From Candidatus Onthomorpha intestinigallinarum (GTDB lineage Bacteria > Bacteroidota > Bacteroidia > Bacteroidales > P3), in the NCBI GenBank assembly GCA_019114015.1, contig DXGG01000191.1, positions 1 to 7,899 on the forward strand: DNA of 7,899 nucleotides. Direction: 5' to 3'. This document shows, one piece after another, positions 1-6,900 of the stretch (positions are counted from its first letter, which is position 1; each line of letters opens with the position of its first letter). The position numbers were made by a program, and so were the translations under genes. Under the pieces are notes generated by a model. It ran no database searches. It saw only the letters and a program-made list of their open reading frames with translations, and was not told the DNA's origin.

Positions 1-23
1 AACGGGAATTCGCTCTTTTTTTG

Positions 24-31
24 TACTTTTG
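24..31 (+). promoter_or_regulatory. Bacteroidota-type -7 promoter element for the dapF operon
   Basis: The octamer TACTTTTG fits the Bacteroidota primary-sigma -7 consensus TAnnTTTG exactly. Transcription would be expected to begin some bases downstream, around position 38, giving a leader of roughly 28 bases before the first ATG at 66. The matching -33 element (TTG-rich) would fall at about positions 1-8, where no good match is visible. The call therefore rests on the -7 box and its position before a gene cluster. No other promoter of this type was found between here and dapF. Confidence 0.6.
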
Positions 32-65
32 CGGCATCAAACAGATTGATTAAAGTTTTTCGGAC

Positions 66-323
66 ATGAAAAAAGTATTACACAGCTATGTTTTCAGAAC
101 GATAATAGCTGCTTTGTTGGTTATAGCAATGGGAGCCATACAATATGAACCAATGATTTCAGGATTCAAATTCTGGATAGCATTTGTTGTGATTGTATGC
201 GTAATGGTTTACATTGTCACAATGGTAGGCTCAATGCAAAAAAAATTATCATTATCGGACAAAGCATTGAAAGCCATTTCAGAAAAAACGGCGGAAAACA
301 GAATTCCTGAAAAAGAAAGCTAA
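66..323 (+). CDS. Small two-helix membrane protein, function unknown
   Basis: An 85-residue protein that I do not recognise as a named family. Two hydrophobic stretches, about residues 11-28 and 35-56, look like membrane helices. They are followed by a hydrophilic, Lys/Glu-rich tail (residues 58-85) that is probably cytoplasmic and may be helical. The first residues (MKKVLHSYVFR) are basic, as expected for a cytoplasmic N-terminus, so both termini are likely inside. It is the first gene after the promoter at 24-31 and lies 14 bases upstream of another membrane-protein gene, which argues it is a real translated gene rather than a chance frame. No catalytic motif is visible. Confidence is high for coding, nil for function. 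Confidence 0.75.
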   Translation: MKKVLHSYVFRTIIAALLVIAMGAIQYEPMISGFKFWIAFVVIVCVMVYIVTMVGSMQKKLSLSDKALKAISEKTAENRIPEKES

Positions 324-337
324 CAATCCTCTCCGTA

Positions 338-1036
338 ATGAAATATAAAGATTTGATATTTATTGTCTCCGTCTCGGCGGTAGTGGTTCTTTTTTTCCTG
401 ATAGAGCCACTGAACAACTGGTTCATGTCATGGTCAAAAGCTCACGACTGGCGTTACTTTCTGTTGGCTTTCCTGAAATTCGGCATATTGGCCACTATGG
501 GAGAATGTATCGGTCTGAGGATTTCCAAAGGCGTGTATAACGAAAAAGGATTCGGAATACTGCCGAGGGCATTGGTATGGGGTATATTGGGTGTCGCAAT
601 AACAATAGCTATGGGTGTGTTCGCAAACGGAACATTCAACCTTTTGGGTTATTTCGGAATGGAACTCGAACCCTCAACCATTGCACAAGAACCCTTTTAT
701 CGGCAACTGATTTATGCGGTTTGCGTTTCCGTTTTGATGAATACGTTCTTCGCACCGGTATTCATGACAATACACAAGGTGACAGATACACATATTTTGA
801 ATACGGGAGGAACATTAAAAGGATTTTTTTCTCCGATAAAATTCGGAGAAATATTCGTCAACCTGAATTGGAAAGTCCTTTGGGGATTCGTATTTACAAA
901 AACCATTCCTTTTTTCTGGTATCCAGCCCATACAATAACTTTCCTGCTACCACCCCAATACAGGGTATTGTTTGCTGCTCTTTTGGGTGTTGCATTGGGA
1001 GTAATATTGTCAATAGCAAATCTGAAAAAGAAATAA
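338..1036 (+). CDS. Polytopic membrane protein, Mpv17/PMP22-like
   Basis: A 232-residue inner-membrane protein with about five or six hydrophobic segments (roughly 6-24, 41-61, 76-96, 124-145, 178-195 and 206-227). The C-terminal part, residues 193-225, contains FWYPAHTITFLLP followed by QYRVLF and a final ILS. This resembles the hallmark of the eukaryotic Mpv17/PMP22 family (W-x-P-x-x-Q-x-I-N-F-x-x-x-P-x-x-x-R-V-x-F ... L-S), and the size is close to that family's 170-240 residues. The family forms membrane channels or has unclear transport roles in mitochondria and peroxisomes; the bacterial function is unknown. The gene follows the small membrane protein by 14 bases and precedes dapF by 52 bases with no visible promoter between, so it is probably co-transcribed. 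The family call is pattern recognition from memory and is moderate in confidence; that it is a membrane protein is secure. Confidence 0.6.
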   Translation: MKYKDLIFIVSVSAVVVLFFLIEPLNNWFMSWSKAHDWRYFLLAFLKFGILATMGECIGLRISKGVYNEKGFGILPRALVWGILGVAITIAMGVFANGTFNLLGYFGMELEPSTIAQEPFYRQLIYAVCVSVLMNTFFAPVFMTIHKVTDTHILNTGGTLKGFFSPIKFGEIFVNLNWKVLWGFVFTKTIPFFWYPAHTITFLLPPQYRVLFAALLGVALGVILSIANLKKK

Positions 1037-1088
1037 TCTCGACCAAATAATACAAAGACTGTATTTACACATTCCGACAAGAAAGACG

Positions 1089-1877
1089 ATGACCGTAAGT
1101 TTCGATAAATATCAGGGAGCGGGAAACGACTTTGTGATGATAGACAATCGCAATGACGAATATTCTTTTTCGAGGGAAGATGTAATCAAATTATGTCGTC
1201 CTCATTTCGGAATAGGAAGCGATGGACTAATCATTCTCGAGAAGTCGCAAAACACGAACTTCTCCATGCGTTTTTTTAATCCTGACGGTTCAGACGGAAT
1301 GATGTGCGGCAACGGAGGAAGATGTGTTGTAGCCTTTGCAAAAAAACTTGGTATTATTGAAGACACATGTACATTTGAAGCTCCTGACGGGATTCATCAT
1401 GCGAAAATGATCAACGGTGATATATCACTGCAAATGTCAAATCCGCATTCCATAACTTTTCATGATGACGGTATATACATGAACACCGGCACTTCTCATT
1501 TCGTATGCTTTGTCGAAGATTTGGAAAACATTGACGTGGAACTTGAAGGCAGAAAACTCAGACACGACAAAAGATTTGACAAATACTTTGGATGTAACGT
1601 CAACTTCGTAAAAAAAAATAATCGGAACAGCATACTGGTGCGAACTTATGAAAGAGGTGTTGAGAGGGAAACTCTTGCATGTGGCACAGGCGTATGCGCC
1701 TCATGCATTGCCGTTGCCCTGCAGGAAAAAATCTCTGACGGAAAACATTCCATATCCGTCCATACAAGAGGGGGTGATTTAAAAGTGGAATTTTGCAAAC
1801 AAAAAGAAACGATAACTGATGTATGGCTTCAAGGCAAAGGAGAATATGTCTTCAGCGGTACTATTCCTCTTGACTGA
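1089..1877 (+). CDS. dapF: Diaminopimelate epimerase DapF
   Basis: Interconverts LL- and meso-2,6-diaminopimelate in the cytoplasm, supplying meso-DAP for peptidoglycan and for lysine. The 262-residue length is normal for the family. Key motifs are all present: GAGNDF at residues 10-15, MCGNGGRC at 72-79 with the first catalytic cysteine C73, and YERGVERETLACGTG at 187-201 with the second catalytic cysteine C198. E188-R189 match the conserved Glu-Arg pair that binds substrate, and N13, N64 and N172 match conserved substrate asparagines. The usual GNPH segment reads GTSH (134-137), probably a lineage variant. The start ATG is supported by GAGNDF falling at its usual distance from the N-terminus. 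There is no good Shine-Dalgarno sequence. Its stop lies inside the 3' end of the convergent permease gene. The aminotransferase gene dapL, which I recall as its neighbour in Bacteroides, is absent here. Confidence 0.96.
   Translation: MTVSFDKYQGAGNDFVMIDNRNDEYSFSREDVIKLCRPHFGIGSDGLIILEKSQNTNFSMRFFNPDGSDGMMCGNGGRCVVAFAKKLGIIEDTCTFEAPDGIHHAKMINGDISLQMSNPHSITFHDDGIYMNTGTSHFVCFVEDLENIDVELEGRKLRHDKRFDKYFGCNVNFVKKNNRNSILVRTYERGVERETLACGTGVCASCIAVALQEKISDGKHSISVHTRGGDLKVEFCKQKETITDVWLQGKGEYVFSGTIPLD
1861..1877. other. 17-base convergent overlap of two coding 3' ends
   Basis: The dapF stop TGA (1875-1877, + strand) and the permease stop TAG (1863-1861, - strand) cross, so the last 17 bases are coding on both strands. 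No strong stem-loop with a U-tract was seen around the overlap. Transcripts of the two operons must end within each other's coding sequence, or run past it. Confidence 0.85.
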
Positions 1878-3087
1878 TTTCCCTGTTGCCTTTATTTATA
1901 CGCCATCGGTATGCAAAGAAAGTCGTTATGAAATAAACTCCGCTCAAAATCCACAACCATAAATGTTCTTTGGATATCTCGGACATGGAACTACCCATAG
2001 TTGTCATACGTGCAAATCCATTGGCGGCATCCGTTGAAGGAAGAACATGTGAAAAGCACTCCCAAAATACCGGCATGGCTTCTCTCGGCCATGACAATCC
2101 CGAAAGAAGAAGCATTGGTATGCTCATGAACAAATAAAACGGTATGGAATTCTCCCTGTTCTTGAAAAAGACGCCTATCGTCATGCCCAATAAAATAGTA
2201 GAAAACAAAAACGGTGTAATAAACCACAATATCTTGTAAGGGCTTGACACCAACTGCGGCAGATTAAAGAACTTCGGAATTATGATAAGAACATAAACGA
2301 CTATCGGAAGGTAAGTTATAAATAAAGCCAACGCCCTTCCGAATATAATTCTGAAGACGCCCTTGTAATGCGCATTGTTAGGAATGAGGGTGTTCAATTT
2401 GTTCGTTTCGGTTGCTTTACCGGTAAGCATCCCTATGCCAATCAAAAGAGTCTGTTGCAAAACAAGTATGAACACTATCGGTAAAATAAAACTTGGATAC
2501 CCTCCCGGATTGTACAAAAGATGCTGAGTAGGTTTGAAAGGTTGTACCGAACTGACGGCTTTCTCATAATCCGTTCCCGAAGCTATAAGATTCTTCACCT
2601 GTATTTCAGCTCCCATAGACTGAGATACATAAGAGCATGCCAGCATTATGTTCCTGTACCAGAAAAATGAAGTTACATCTGCATATACTCCTACAACGGA
2701 TTGTTCTCCTCTATTCAAGTTATAGCTGAAATCCTCCGGTATATATATTATTCCATGAACTTTGGAAACAGACTGCATTTTCTTTGCCTGCTCCATTGAA
2801 GAACAATAAGACTGTATCTTGACCTCCGATGTGGCATCTATCTTTCGCAGATACTCTCTGCTCAAAGACGAATTAGACTCGTCCACGACAGCAACAGGAA
2901 TATCATACAACAACTCTCTGTTATAAATATAACCGCACACCAAAGGATAGACAAGACATGCAATAAAAAAAACTATCAATACACCTCTGTCGGTAAATAT
3001 ATTATACAACTCCCGTCTAAGGATGTGAAACATATCCACCCACGCATCTTTATTTTGGTGTAAATTCTCTTTTATATTCAGTGCCAT
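1861..3087 (-). CDS. ABC-2 type exporter permease B (YbhR/YhhJ-like)
   Basis: A 408-residue inner-membrane permease, fourth gene of the exporter operon. The topology is that of ABC-2 permeases of the PF12698 type. There is a basic amphipathic N-terminal segment (about 20-34, HILRRELYNIF), a first helix (35-55), and a large periplasmic domain of about 140 residues (56-195) with IPVAVVDES at 63-71. A block of five further helices follows (about 196-220, 250-271, 286-308, 314-333 and 376-393). The segment LLSGLSWPREAMP (327-339) between helices 5 and 6 is typical of this family. It should pair with the 388-residue permease encoded just upstream to form a heterodimer. It has no Walker A or ABC signature, so it cannot hydrolyse ATP itself. 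The start ATG sits three bases after the preceding stop. The substrate is unknown; drugs, bile-related compounds or envelope lipids are possible by analogy with YbhFSR but are not shown by the sequence. Confidence 0.9.
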   Translation of the reverse strand: MALNIKENLHQNKDAWVDMFHILRRELYNIFTDRGVLIVFFIACLVYPLVCGYIYNRELLYDIPVAVVDESNSSLSREYLRKIDATSEVKIQSYCSSMEQAKKMQSVSKVHGIIYIPEDFSYNLNRGEQSVVGVYADVTSFFWYRNIMLACSYVSQSMGAEIQVKNLIASGTDYEKAVSSVQPFKPTQHLLYNPGGYPSFILPIVFILVLQQTLLIGIGMLTGKATETNKLNTLIPNNAHYKGVFRIIFGRALALFITYLPIVVYVLIIIPKFFNLPQLVSSPYKILWFITPFLFSTILLGMTIGVFFKNRENSIPFYLFMSIPMLLLSGLSWPREAMPVFWECFSHVLPSTDAANGFARMTTMGSSMSEISKEHLWLWILSGVYFITTFFAYRWRINKGNREISQEE

Positions 3088-3090
3088 GAT

Positions 3091-4257
3091 TTAATCTCTT
3101 GAATAGTTTAATTTAATCGCAACCTTTTTCAGTCTTATAATAATCAACAAAGGCAGAAAAATATACGCCATTAGACACAAGAATATATTCCATGTATCCA
3201 CAAATCCAAGTCCGTTTATCCTTATGCTGCAATACAATGAGTAATAATACTTCAAAGGATATAAAAGCGTATAAGATTGAACGGCCGGTAACATAGCAAG
3301 ATTAGGATAAGTAAATCCGGCAATGGTAAAACCCAAAACTCCGTAAAAAGCACCTATCGACAATGCATCTCTGAGAACAGGTAAACAACCTGTTATAAAA
3401 ACTCCTATTGCCTGATAGGACAATACGGTCAGGATGCTGCCAAGACACAGCAATACAGGATTACCGTTGACAGGAAAACCCAACATTTTTTCCAAGACAA
3501 TATGAGCGAATATTTCCATAAAGGAGAATAATATCGTATACGGCAGGAGCTTGCCTGCAAGAGCTTTCAACAAAGACCTGTCAGCCAAAATCAACCAGCG
3601 TTTCGATGTAGCAAACTTCAATTCCAATCCAATCGCATATATGGTACAAATAAGAGTCATAAGAAATATCAAGCCCGGCATTATTATTGCAGACAAATAA
3701 AATGAATAGTCCAGAGTCGGATTGCCTATTATATGCACATCGTTCCTTATCGGCTGTATCTGAGACATGGCCATGTTTTCATTTTGCCCTTGCGCAAGAC
3801 GCAATTTCAAGTTAACACCTGCGGAAAGCGTGGCGAGAGTAGTACTTAGTTCCCTCATAATCAATGAACCTGCCAAATAATGGGCATATTCTGTATAAAA
3901 TACCACCTCCGGCTGTATACCGTTTATAACATCCCGTTGAAAGTTCCTAGGGATAACGACAAAAGCATAAATATCTCCGCTTTGCATTTTATTCTTTGCC
4001 GTTTCGTAAGAACTCAACTTATACCTTACATTACAAACCTGACCTGAAGAAATGGTTCTTACAATCTGACGTGATGACGAAGTATTGTCAAAATCTATTA
4101 CAGCTATCGGCAACTGTGAAGGAACGCCTTTGTCGAGAAAGGTTGCAAAGAATACAATTATCACAACAGGTATAACAATCGTCATCATAATATATATGGG
4201 ACGAGAACACATTCTTTGCATCTCCCGTTTGAAAACAGGTATTATACCTTTTTTCAT
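3091..4257 (-). CDS. ABC-2 type exporter permease A (YbhS-like)
   Basis: A 388-residue permease, third gene of the exporter operon, with the same architecture as its partner. It has a basic N-terminal segment (PVFKREMQRMCSRP, 7-20), a first helix (about 21-41), and a periplasmic domain (42-183) starting with the shared LPIAVIDFDNTSSS motif (49-62). A C-terminal five-helix block follows (about 184-210, 235-257, 265-290, 298-318 and 354-375) with a basic tail. The matching PIAV(I/V)D motif in both permeases shows they are paralogues, suggesting an ancient duplication and a heterodimeric pore. One base separates its ATG from the hlyD-like stop codon, so translation is probably coupled. No nucleotide-binding domain is fused to either end. 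Length and topology indicate an intact gene. Confidence 0.9.
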   Translation of the reverse strand: MKKGIIPVFKREMQRMCSRPIYIMMTIVIPVVIIVFFATFLDKGVPSQLPIAVIDFDNTSSSRQIVRTISSGQVCNVRYKLSSYETAKNKMQSGDIYAFVVIPRNFQRDVINGIQPEVVFYTEYAHYLAGSLIMRELSTTLATLSAGVNLKLRLAQGQNENMAMSQIQPIRNDVHIIGNPTLDYSFYLSAIIMPGLIFLMTLICTIYAIGLELKFATSKRWLILADRSLLKALAGKLLPYTILFSFMEIFAHIVLEKMLGFPVNGNPVLLCLGSILTVLSYQAIGVFITGCLPVLRDALSIGAFYGVLGFTIAGFTYPNLAMLPAVQSYTLLYPLKYYYSLYCSIRINGLGFVDTWNIFLCLMAYIFLPLLIIIRLKKVAIKLNYSRD

Positions 4258-4258
4258 T

Positions 4259-5260
4259 TTATTTGTCTATTTTAGACCAATTGATTATCACACTCATGCC
4301 CGGACGGAAATCACTGTTCTTATCCAAGGGCACTGCTCTGACTTCAAAAGTCTTTGTATCGTATTCATCAGTCAATTTTGTTGCCTTCCATGTAGCATAC
4401 GAGCCCAAGACCTTTATATATGTAATCTTGAGAGTTATTTCCTTGTCTGCCAACGCAGGCACTTTGGCTTTAAGCGTGTCTCCTATCTTTATCTTGCTCA
4501 ACAGGTTCTCTCTAAGATTAAAGGTAACCCAAATATCATTCAAATCCACAATATTCATCAAAGGACTACCACTGCCGACCAACTCTCCTACTTTTGGAAA
4601 TATTTCTGATATTTCACCACTTATAGGCGCTACAAGTTTAGTTTCATTCAAATATGCCGTTGCTTCATTTACTACACCCCTGGCTCTCTGTACCTGAGCT
4701 TCCGCTGCCAATTTATCCTCCTTTTCTGCTCCGTTCAAGGCCATGTCATATTGACTTTTTGCAGCTTTCTCTTGTGCTTGGGCAGCCCTGTATTTTGTCT
4801 CTACTTCATCGAATTTCTGTGCAGCTATAACTCCTTTTTCATACAAGTTTTTCGTCCTCTCATAACTTTTTTTTGCAAATTCAGCAGCGGCCTTTGCCAT
4901 CTGATACTGTTCAGCGGCAGCCTCTATGGTTTCACTCCTTGCACCTTTTCGGGCTTTCATGCTTAATGCACTTGCAGCTGATTCTGCAGCCTGAGCCTGC
5001 ATCAGTTTGGCATTTATTTCCGGAGAATCTATAAGTATCAACGTATCCCCTGCTTCAACTCTCATACCCTCTCTTGTGCGTATTTCCAAGACTCTGCCCG
5101 GCAATTTTCCGGAAACCCTTACTTCCGTGGCCTCTATTTCTCCCTGTATTATCAAGTCATCTGGACGCAATATGAAACAACCTATCAATCCAATAACTGC
5201 AACAACAGATATTAACACTATGAAAGACACCACCAATGTCTTTTTCTCCTTCCTTTCCAT
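4259..5260 (-). CDS. HlyD-family periplasmic adaptor (membrane fusion protein)
   Basis: A 333-residue adaptor that would link the two permeases in the inner membrane to the TolC-like channel. An N-terminal membrane anchor (about residues 9-31) follows a basic MERKEKK start. The first half of the lipoyl-like domain is at 44-82 (VSGKLPGRVLEI, GDTLILIDSP), and a long Ala-rich coiled-coil hairpin runs from about 83 to 205. The second lipoyl half is at 208-238 (KLVAPISGEISEIFPKVGE), and a beta-barrel region runs from 240 to 330, ending with TKTFEVRAVP and FRPGMSV. The hairpin contains the usual RTKNLYEKGVIAAQKFDE motif (135-151). This is the YbhG-type adaptor that accompanies ABC-2 exporters rather than the RND-type. 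It lies 8 bases after the tolC-like stop, with a purine-rich AAAGGAAG just before the ATG. Confidence 0.93.
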   Translation of the reverse strand: MERKEKKTLVVSFIVLISVVAVIGLIGCFILRPDDLIIQGEIEATEVRVSGKLPGRVLEIRTREGMRVEAGDTLILIDSPEINAKLMQAQAAESAASALSMKARKGARSETIEAAAEQYQMAKAAAEFAKKSYERTKNLYEKGVIAAQKFDEVETKYRAAQAQEKAAKSQYDMALNGAEKEDKLAAEAQVQRARGVVNEATAYLNETKLVAPISGEISEIFPKVGELVGSGSPLMNIVDLNDIWVTFNLRENLLSKIKIGDTLKAKVPALADKEITLKITYIKVLGSYATWKATKLTDEYDTKTFEVRAVPLDKNSDFRPGMSVIINWSKIDK

Positions 5261-5262
5261 TT

Positions 5263-5270
5263 CTTCCTTT
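5263..5270 (-). promoter_or_regulatory. Candidate ribosome binding site of the HlyD gene
   Basis: Read on the minus strand, AAAGGAAG ends two bases before the ATG at 5260 and overlaps the stop codon of the upstream channel gene. It is one of the few Shine-Dalgarno-like sequences at a start in this window. Bacteroidota depend little on such sites, so its effect may be small; the stop overlap suggests translational coupling. Confidence 0.35.
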
Positions 5271-6738
5271 ATTTTATTTTTATATTTCCTAAAGATTGTT
5301 CCAAATACAATTTAGACAACATGGTATTTATTTTAGCATCTATATTTTCACTCTTCGCAGATACCCATGCCGTTTGAGCTTCCATCAAATCGGAAATGGA
5401 AATGACTCCTTCTTCATAACTCAACTCGGCGTGCAACAGATTTTCCTGAGCATTTTTAAGGTTATTTTCAGTCATAATTGCTTGTTTAAAAGCTTCGTTC
5501 CTTTTAAACTGCATCATATTGGCCTGTAATTGCATTTTTTCCATGGCGTTTTCCTGTTCTATCTTTGCTATATTGTGAGAATGTTTAGCTGCTGAAAGAG
5601 TATGTGTCCTGTCTCCCCAATGAAAAATAGGAATCGTAACACCTACTCCAACAGAAAAGAATCCGTCGAATTTATTCTCAAAACCATTAAAAACGTTAGG
5701 GTTCGACACTATATAATTACCGCTTGCAACTATATTCGGCATAAAGCGGGAACGTGCTATGTTGACTTCGCTTTTTGACAAATCGACCTTGGCCTGCAGC
5801 ATCTTTGCCTCCGGTCTTTGCAAAACCATGGAAGCAGTATTACCTTGCAAATCTATCTCGGTCAAATCGGATTCAACCTCAGTCTCTATCGTAAAATCAT
5901 TATCCAAAGGCATGCCGCATATCTGGTTCAAAAGCATCTTTGAAAGACTTAGTCCATTTTCCGCTTTTGTAAGAGCCATCTCGGCTTCATTCAGTTTCAC
6001 TTTCACTTTCAATTGTTCTGCCTTGGTTGCAAACCCTTCTTCAAACAAGGCATCGACGTTTTCACTCGTTTTTTGTAGAAGAACCATATATTCCTTCGCA
6101 AGTTCATACTTATTCTGTAAAGATACTACCTGCCAATAAGCCTGATCCACCTGTATAAGCAGATTTATTTTTGCATTCTCATTTTCCAGATTTGCCAAAT
6201 CTTCCAACTTGCCCGCAATCCTGTACAGTTCCAATATTTTGCCTCCCATAAAGATAGGTTGAGTAAATCCTATGCCGGCGACAAATACGTTCTGCATGTC
6301 AAACTCCATAGCCTCTTTAGGCAACAAAGCATAATCCTTAAACTGTATTTTCTCCGGATTCGTAATCGGATTAAACATATTTCCGTTGGCATCTACTGGA
6401 ATACCAATTTCATTGGTAACCATTTGATCCAACCTGACCGTAAAAGAACCGTCCGCAGCCATAGACCCAACCGGCAACAACGCATCCTGCGAAAGCAAAG
6501 AAATATTCTTTGAATTGAACAAATAAGCTCCCACAGCATTAAAATTGGGTAGAAACTGTGTAAAAGCCGCCTTACGATTGTCTTCAGCCTGCAACATCCT
6601 TTCCCTTGAAACAGCTATCTCCTTATTGTGATTCAAAGCCATAGCCCTGCAACTGTCCAACGTAAGCGTTGTTTGTCCCAACAAACCATTGAATACAAAC
6701 AAACACAATAGAAACAAACCGCATTTTACCTTTTTCAT
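5269..6738 (-). CDS. TolC-family outer-membrane efflux channel
   Basis: First gene of the exporter operon: a 489-residue OEP-family protein expected to trimerise into an outer-membrane beta-barrel with a periplasmic alpha-helical tunnel. A signal peptide occupies residues 1-21 (KK, a hydrophobic core, then likely cleavage before Q22); there is no lipobox. The mature protein begins with LTLDSCRAMALNHNKEI, the standard family opening. Two internal repeats are clear: strands near 65-75 and 151-163 (GIGFTQPIF) in the first, and 336-345 and 361-372 (GVGVTIPIF) in the second, each followed by helices. DALFEEGFATKAEQLKVKVKL (229-249) and ELSYEEGVISISDLMEAQ (438-455) are the paired helix motifs. The ATG at 6738 is preferred over a TTG two codons upstream because it gives a clean signal peptide. 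AAGGA lies 12 bases upstream. A long loop in the first repeat is noted separately. Confidence 0.93.
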   Translation of the reverse strand: MKKVKCGLFLLCLFVFNGLLGQTTLTLDSCRAMALNHNKEIAVSRERMLQAEDNRKAAFTQFLPNFNAVGAYLFNSKNISLLSQDALLPVGSMAADGSFTVRLDQMVTNEIGIPVDANGNMFNPITNPEKIQFKDYALLPKEAMEFDMQNVFVAGIGFTQPIFMGGKILELYRIAGKLEDLANLENENAKINLLIQVDQAYWQVVSLQNKYELAKEYMVLLQKTSENVDALFEEGFATKAEQLKVKVKLNEAEMALTKAENGLSLSKMLLNQICGMPLDNDFTIETEVESDLTEIDLQGNTASMVLQRPEAKMLQAKVDLSKSEVNIARSRFMPNIVASGNYIVSNPNVFNGFENKFDGFFSVGVGVTIPIFHWGDRTHTLSAAKHSHNIAKIEQENAMEKMQLQANMMQFKRNEAFKQAIMTENNLKNAQENLLHAELSYEEGVISISDLMEAQTAWVSAKSENIDAKINTMLSKLYLEQSLGNIKIK

Positions 6739-6760
6739 ACACAAACTTTTTCCTTATAAT

Positions 6761-6780
6761 ATATAAAGTATCACTTATAT
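6761..6780. repeat. Imperfect palindrome upstream of the exporter operon
   Basis: ATATAAAGT (6761-6769) and ACTTATAT (6773-6780) are inverted copies apart from one extra A in the left arm, with a three-base loop. The centre is about 33 bases upstream of the tolC-like ATG, where a repressor operator or leader hairpin could sit. The arms are very AT-rich, so chance is a serious alternative. No regulator gene is adjacent. Confidence 0.3.
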
Positions 6781-6846
6781 CGCTAGAATATATCATTTTA
6801 GTATTTCATCGCACGAAAAAAAATTAAAGCCATGTTCAGAGATGCC

Positions 6847-6877
6847 TGTTGTTCATGCATATTTTTTCATACCTTTG
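6847..6877 (+). promoter_or_regulatory. Bacteroidota-type promoter for lgt
   Basis: TACCTTTG at 6870-6877 is an exact match to the -7 consensus TAnnTTTG. A TGTTG at 6847-6851 supplies a -33-like TTG with an 18-base gap. Transcription would start near 6882-6886, about 15-20 bases before the ATG at 6901. This places the upstream in-frame ATG (6832) outside the transcript and decides the lgt start. Confidence 0.7.
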
Positions 6878-6900
6878 CAAAAAATATAATTTTAAACCGC

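Noticed and set aside
577..1050. A 157-residue open frame overlapping the Mpv17-like gene in another frame
   Set aside because: The composition is unlike a real protein and the overlapping frame has coherent membrane helices.
1610..1618. Nine-A tract in dapF (and another at 7774-7782 at the end of lgt) as possible phase-variation sites
   Set aside because: Both are in housekeeping genes and encode ordinary Lys runs in an AT-rich genome; one is at the extreme C-terminus.
1831..1890. AAGGC and GCCTT inverted arms around the dapF stop as a terminator
   Set aside because: The arms are short, the loop is about 50 bases and no U-tract follows.
4085..4609. A 174-residue + strand open frame opposite the permease and adaptor genes
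   Set aside because: It lies antisense across two well-supported genes and encodes no recognisable domain; it is a shadow frame.
6739..6744. TTG start two codons upstream of the TolC-like ATG
   Set aside because: The ATG at 6738 gives a standard signal peptide beginning MKK, and nothing favours the rarer start.
6755..6760. TATAAT, resembling a sigma-70 -10 box
   Set aside because: Bacteroidota primary sigma uses TAnnTTTG, and the site is in an AT-rich run where TATAAT occurs easily by chance.
6874..6881. TTTGCAAA palindrome, considered as a shared divergent promoter or operator
   Set aside because: The minus-strand reading has one base too many for TAnnTTTG and lacks a -33 element; the palindrome is explained by the lgt -7 box followed by an A-tract.
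6832..6900. N-terminal extension of lgt from the first in-frame ATG
   Set aside because: It contains the promoter and encodes residues unlike the Lgt N-terminus.
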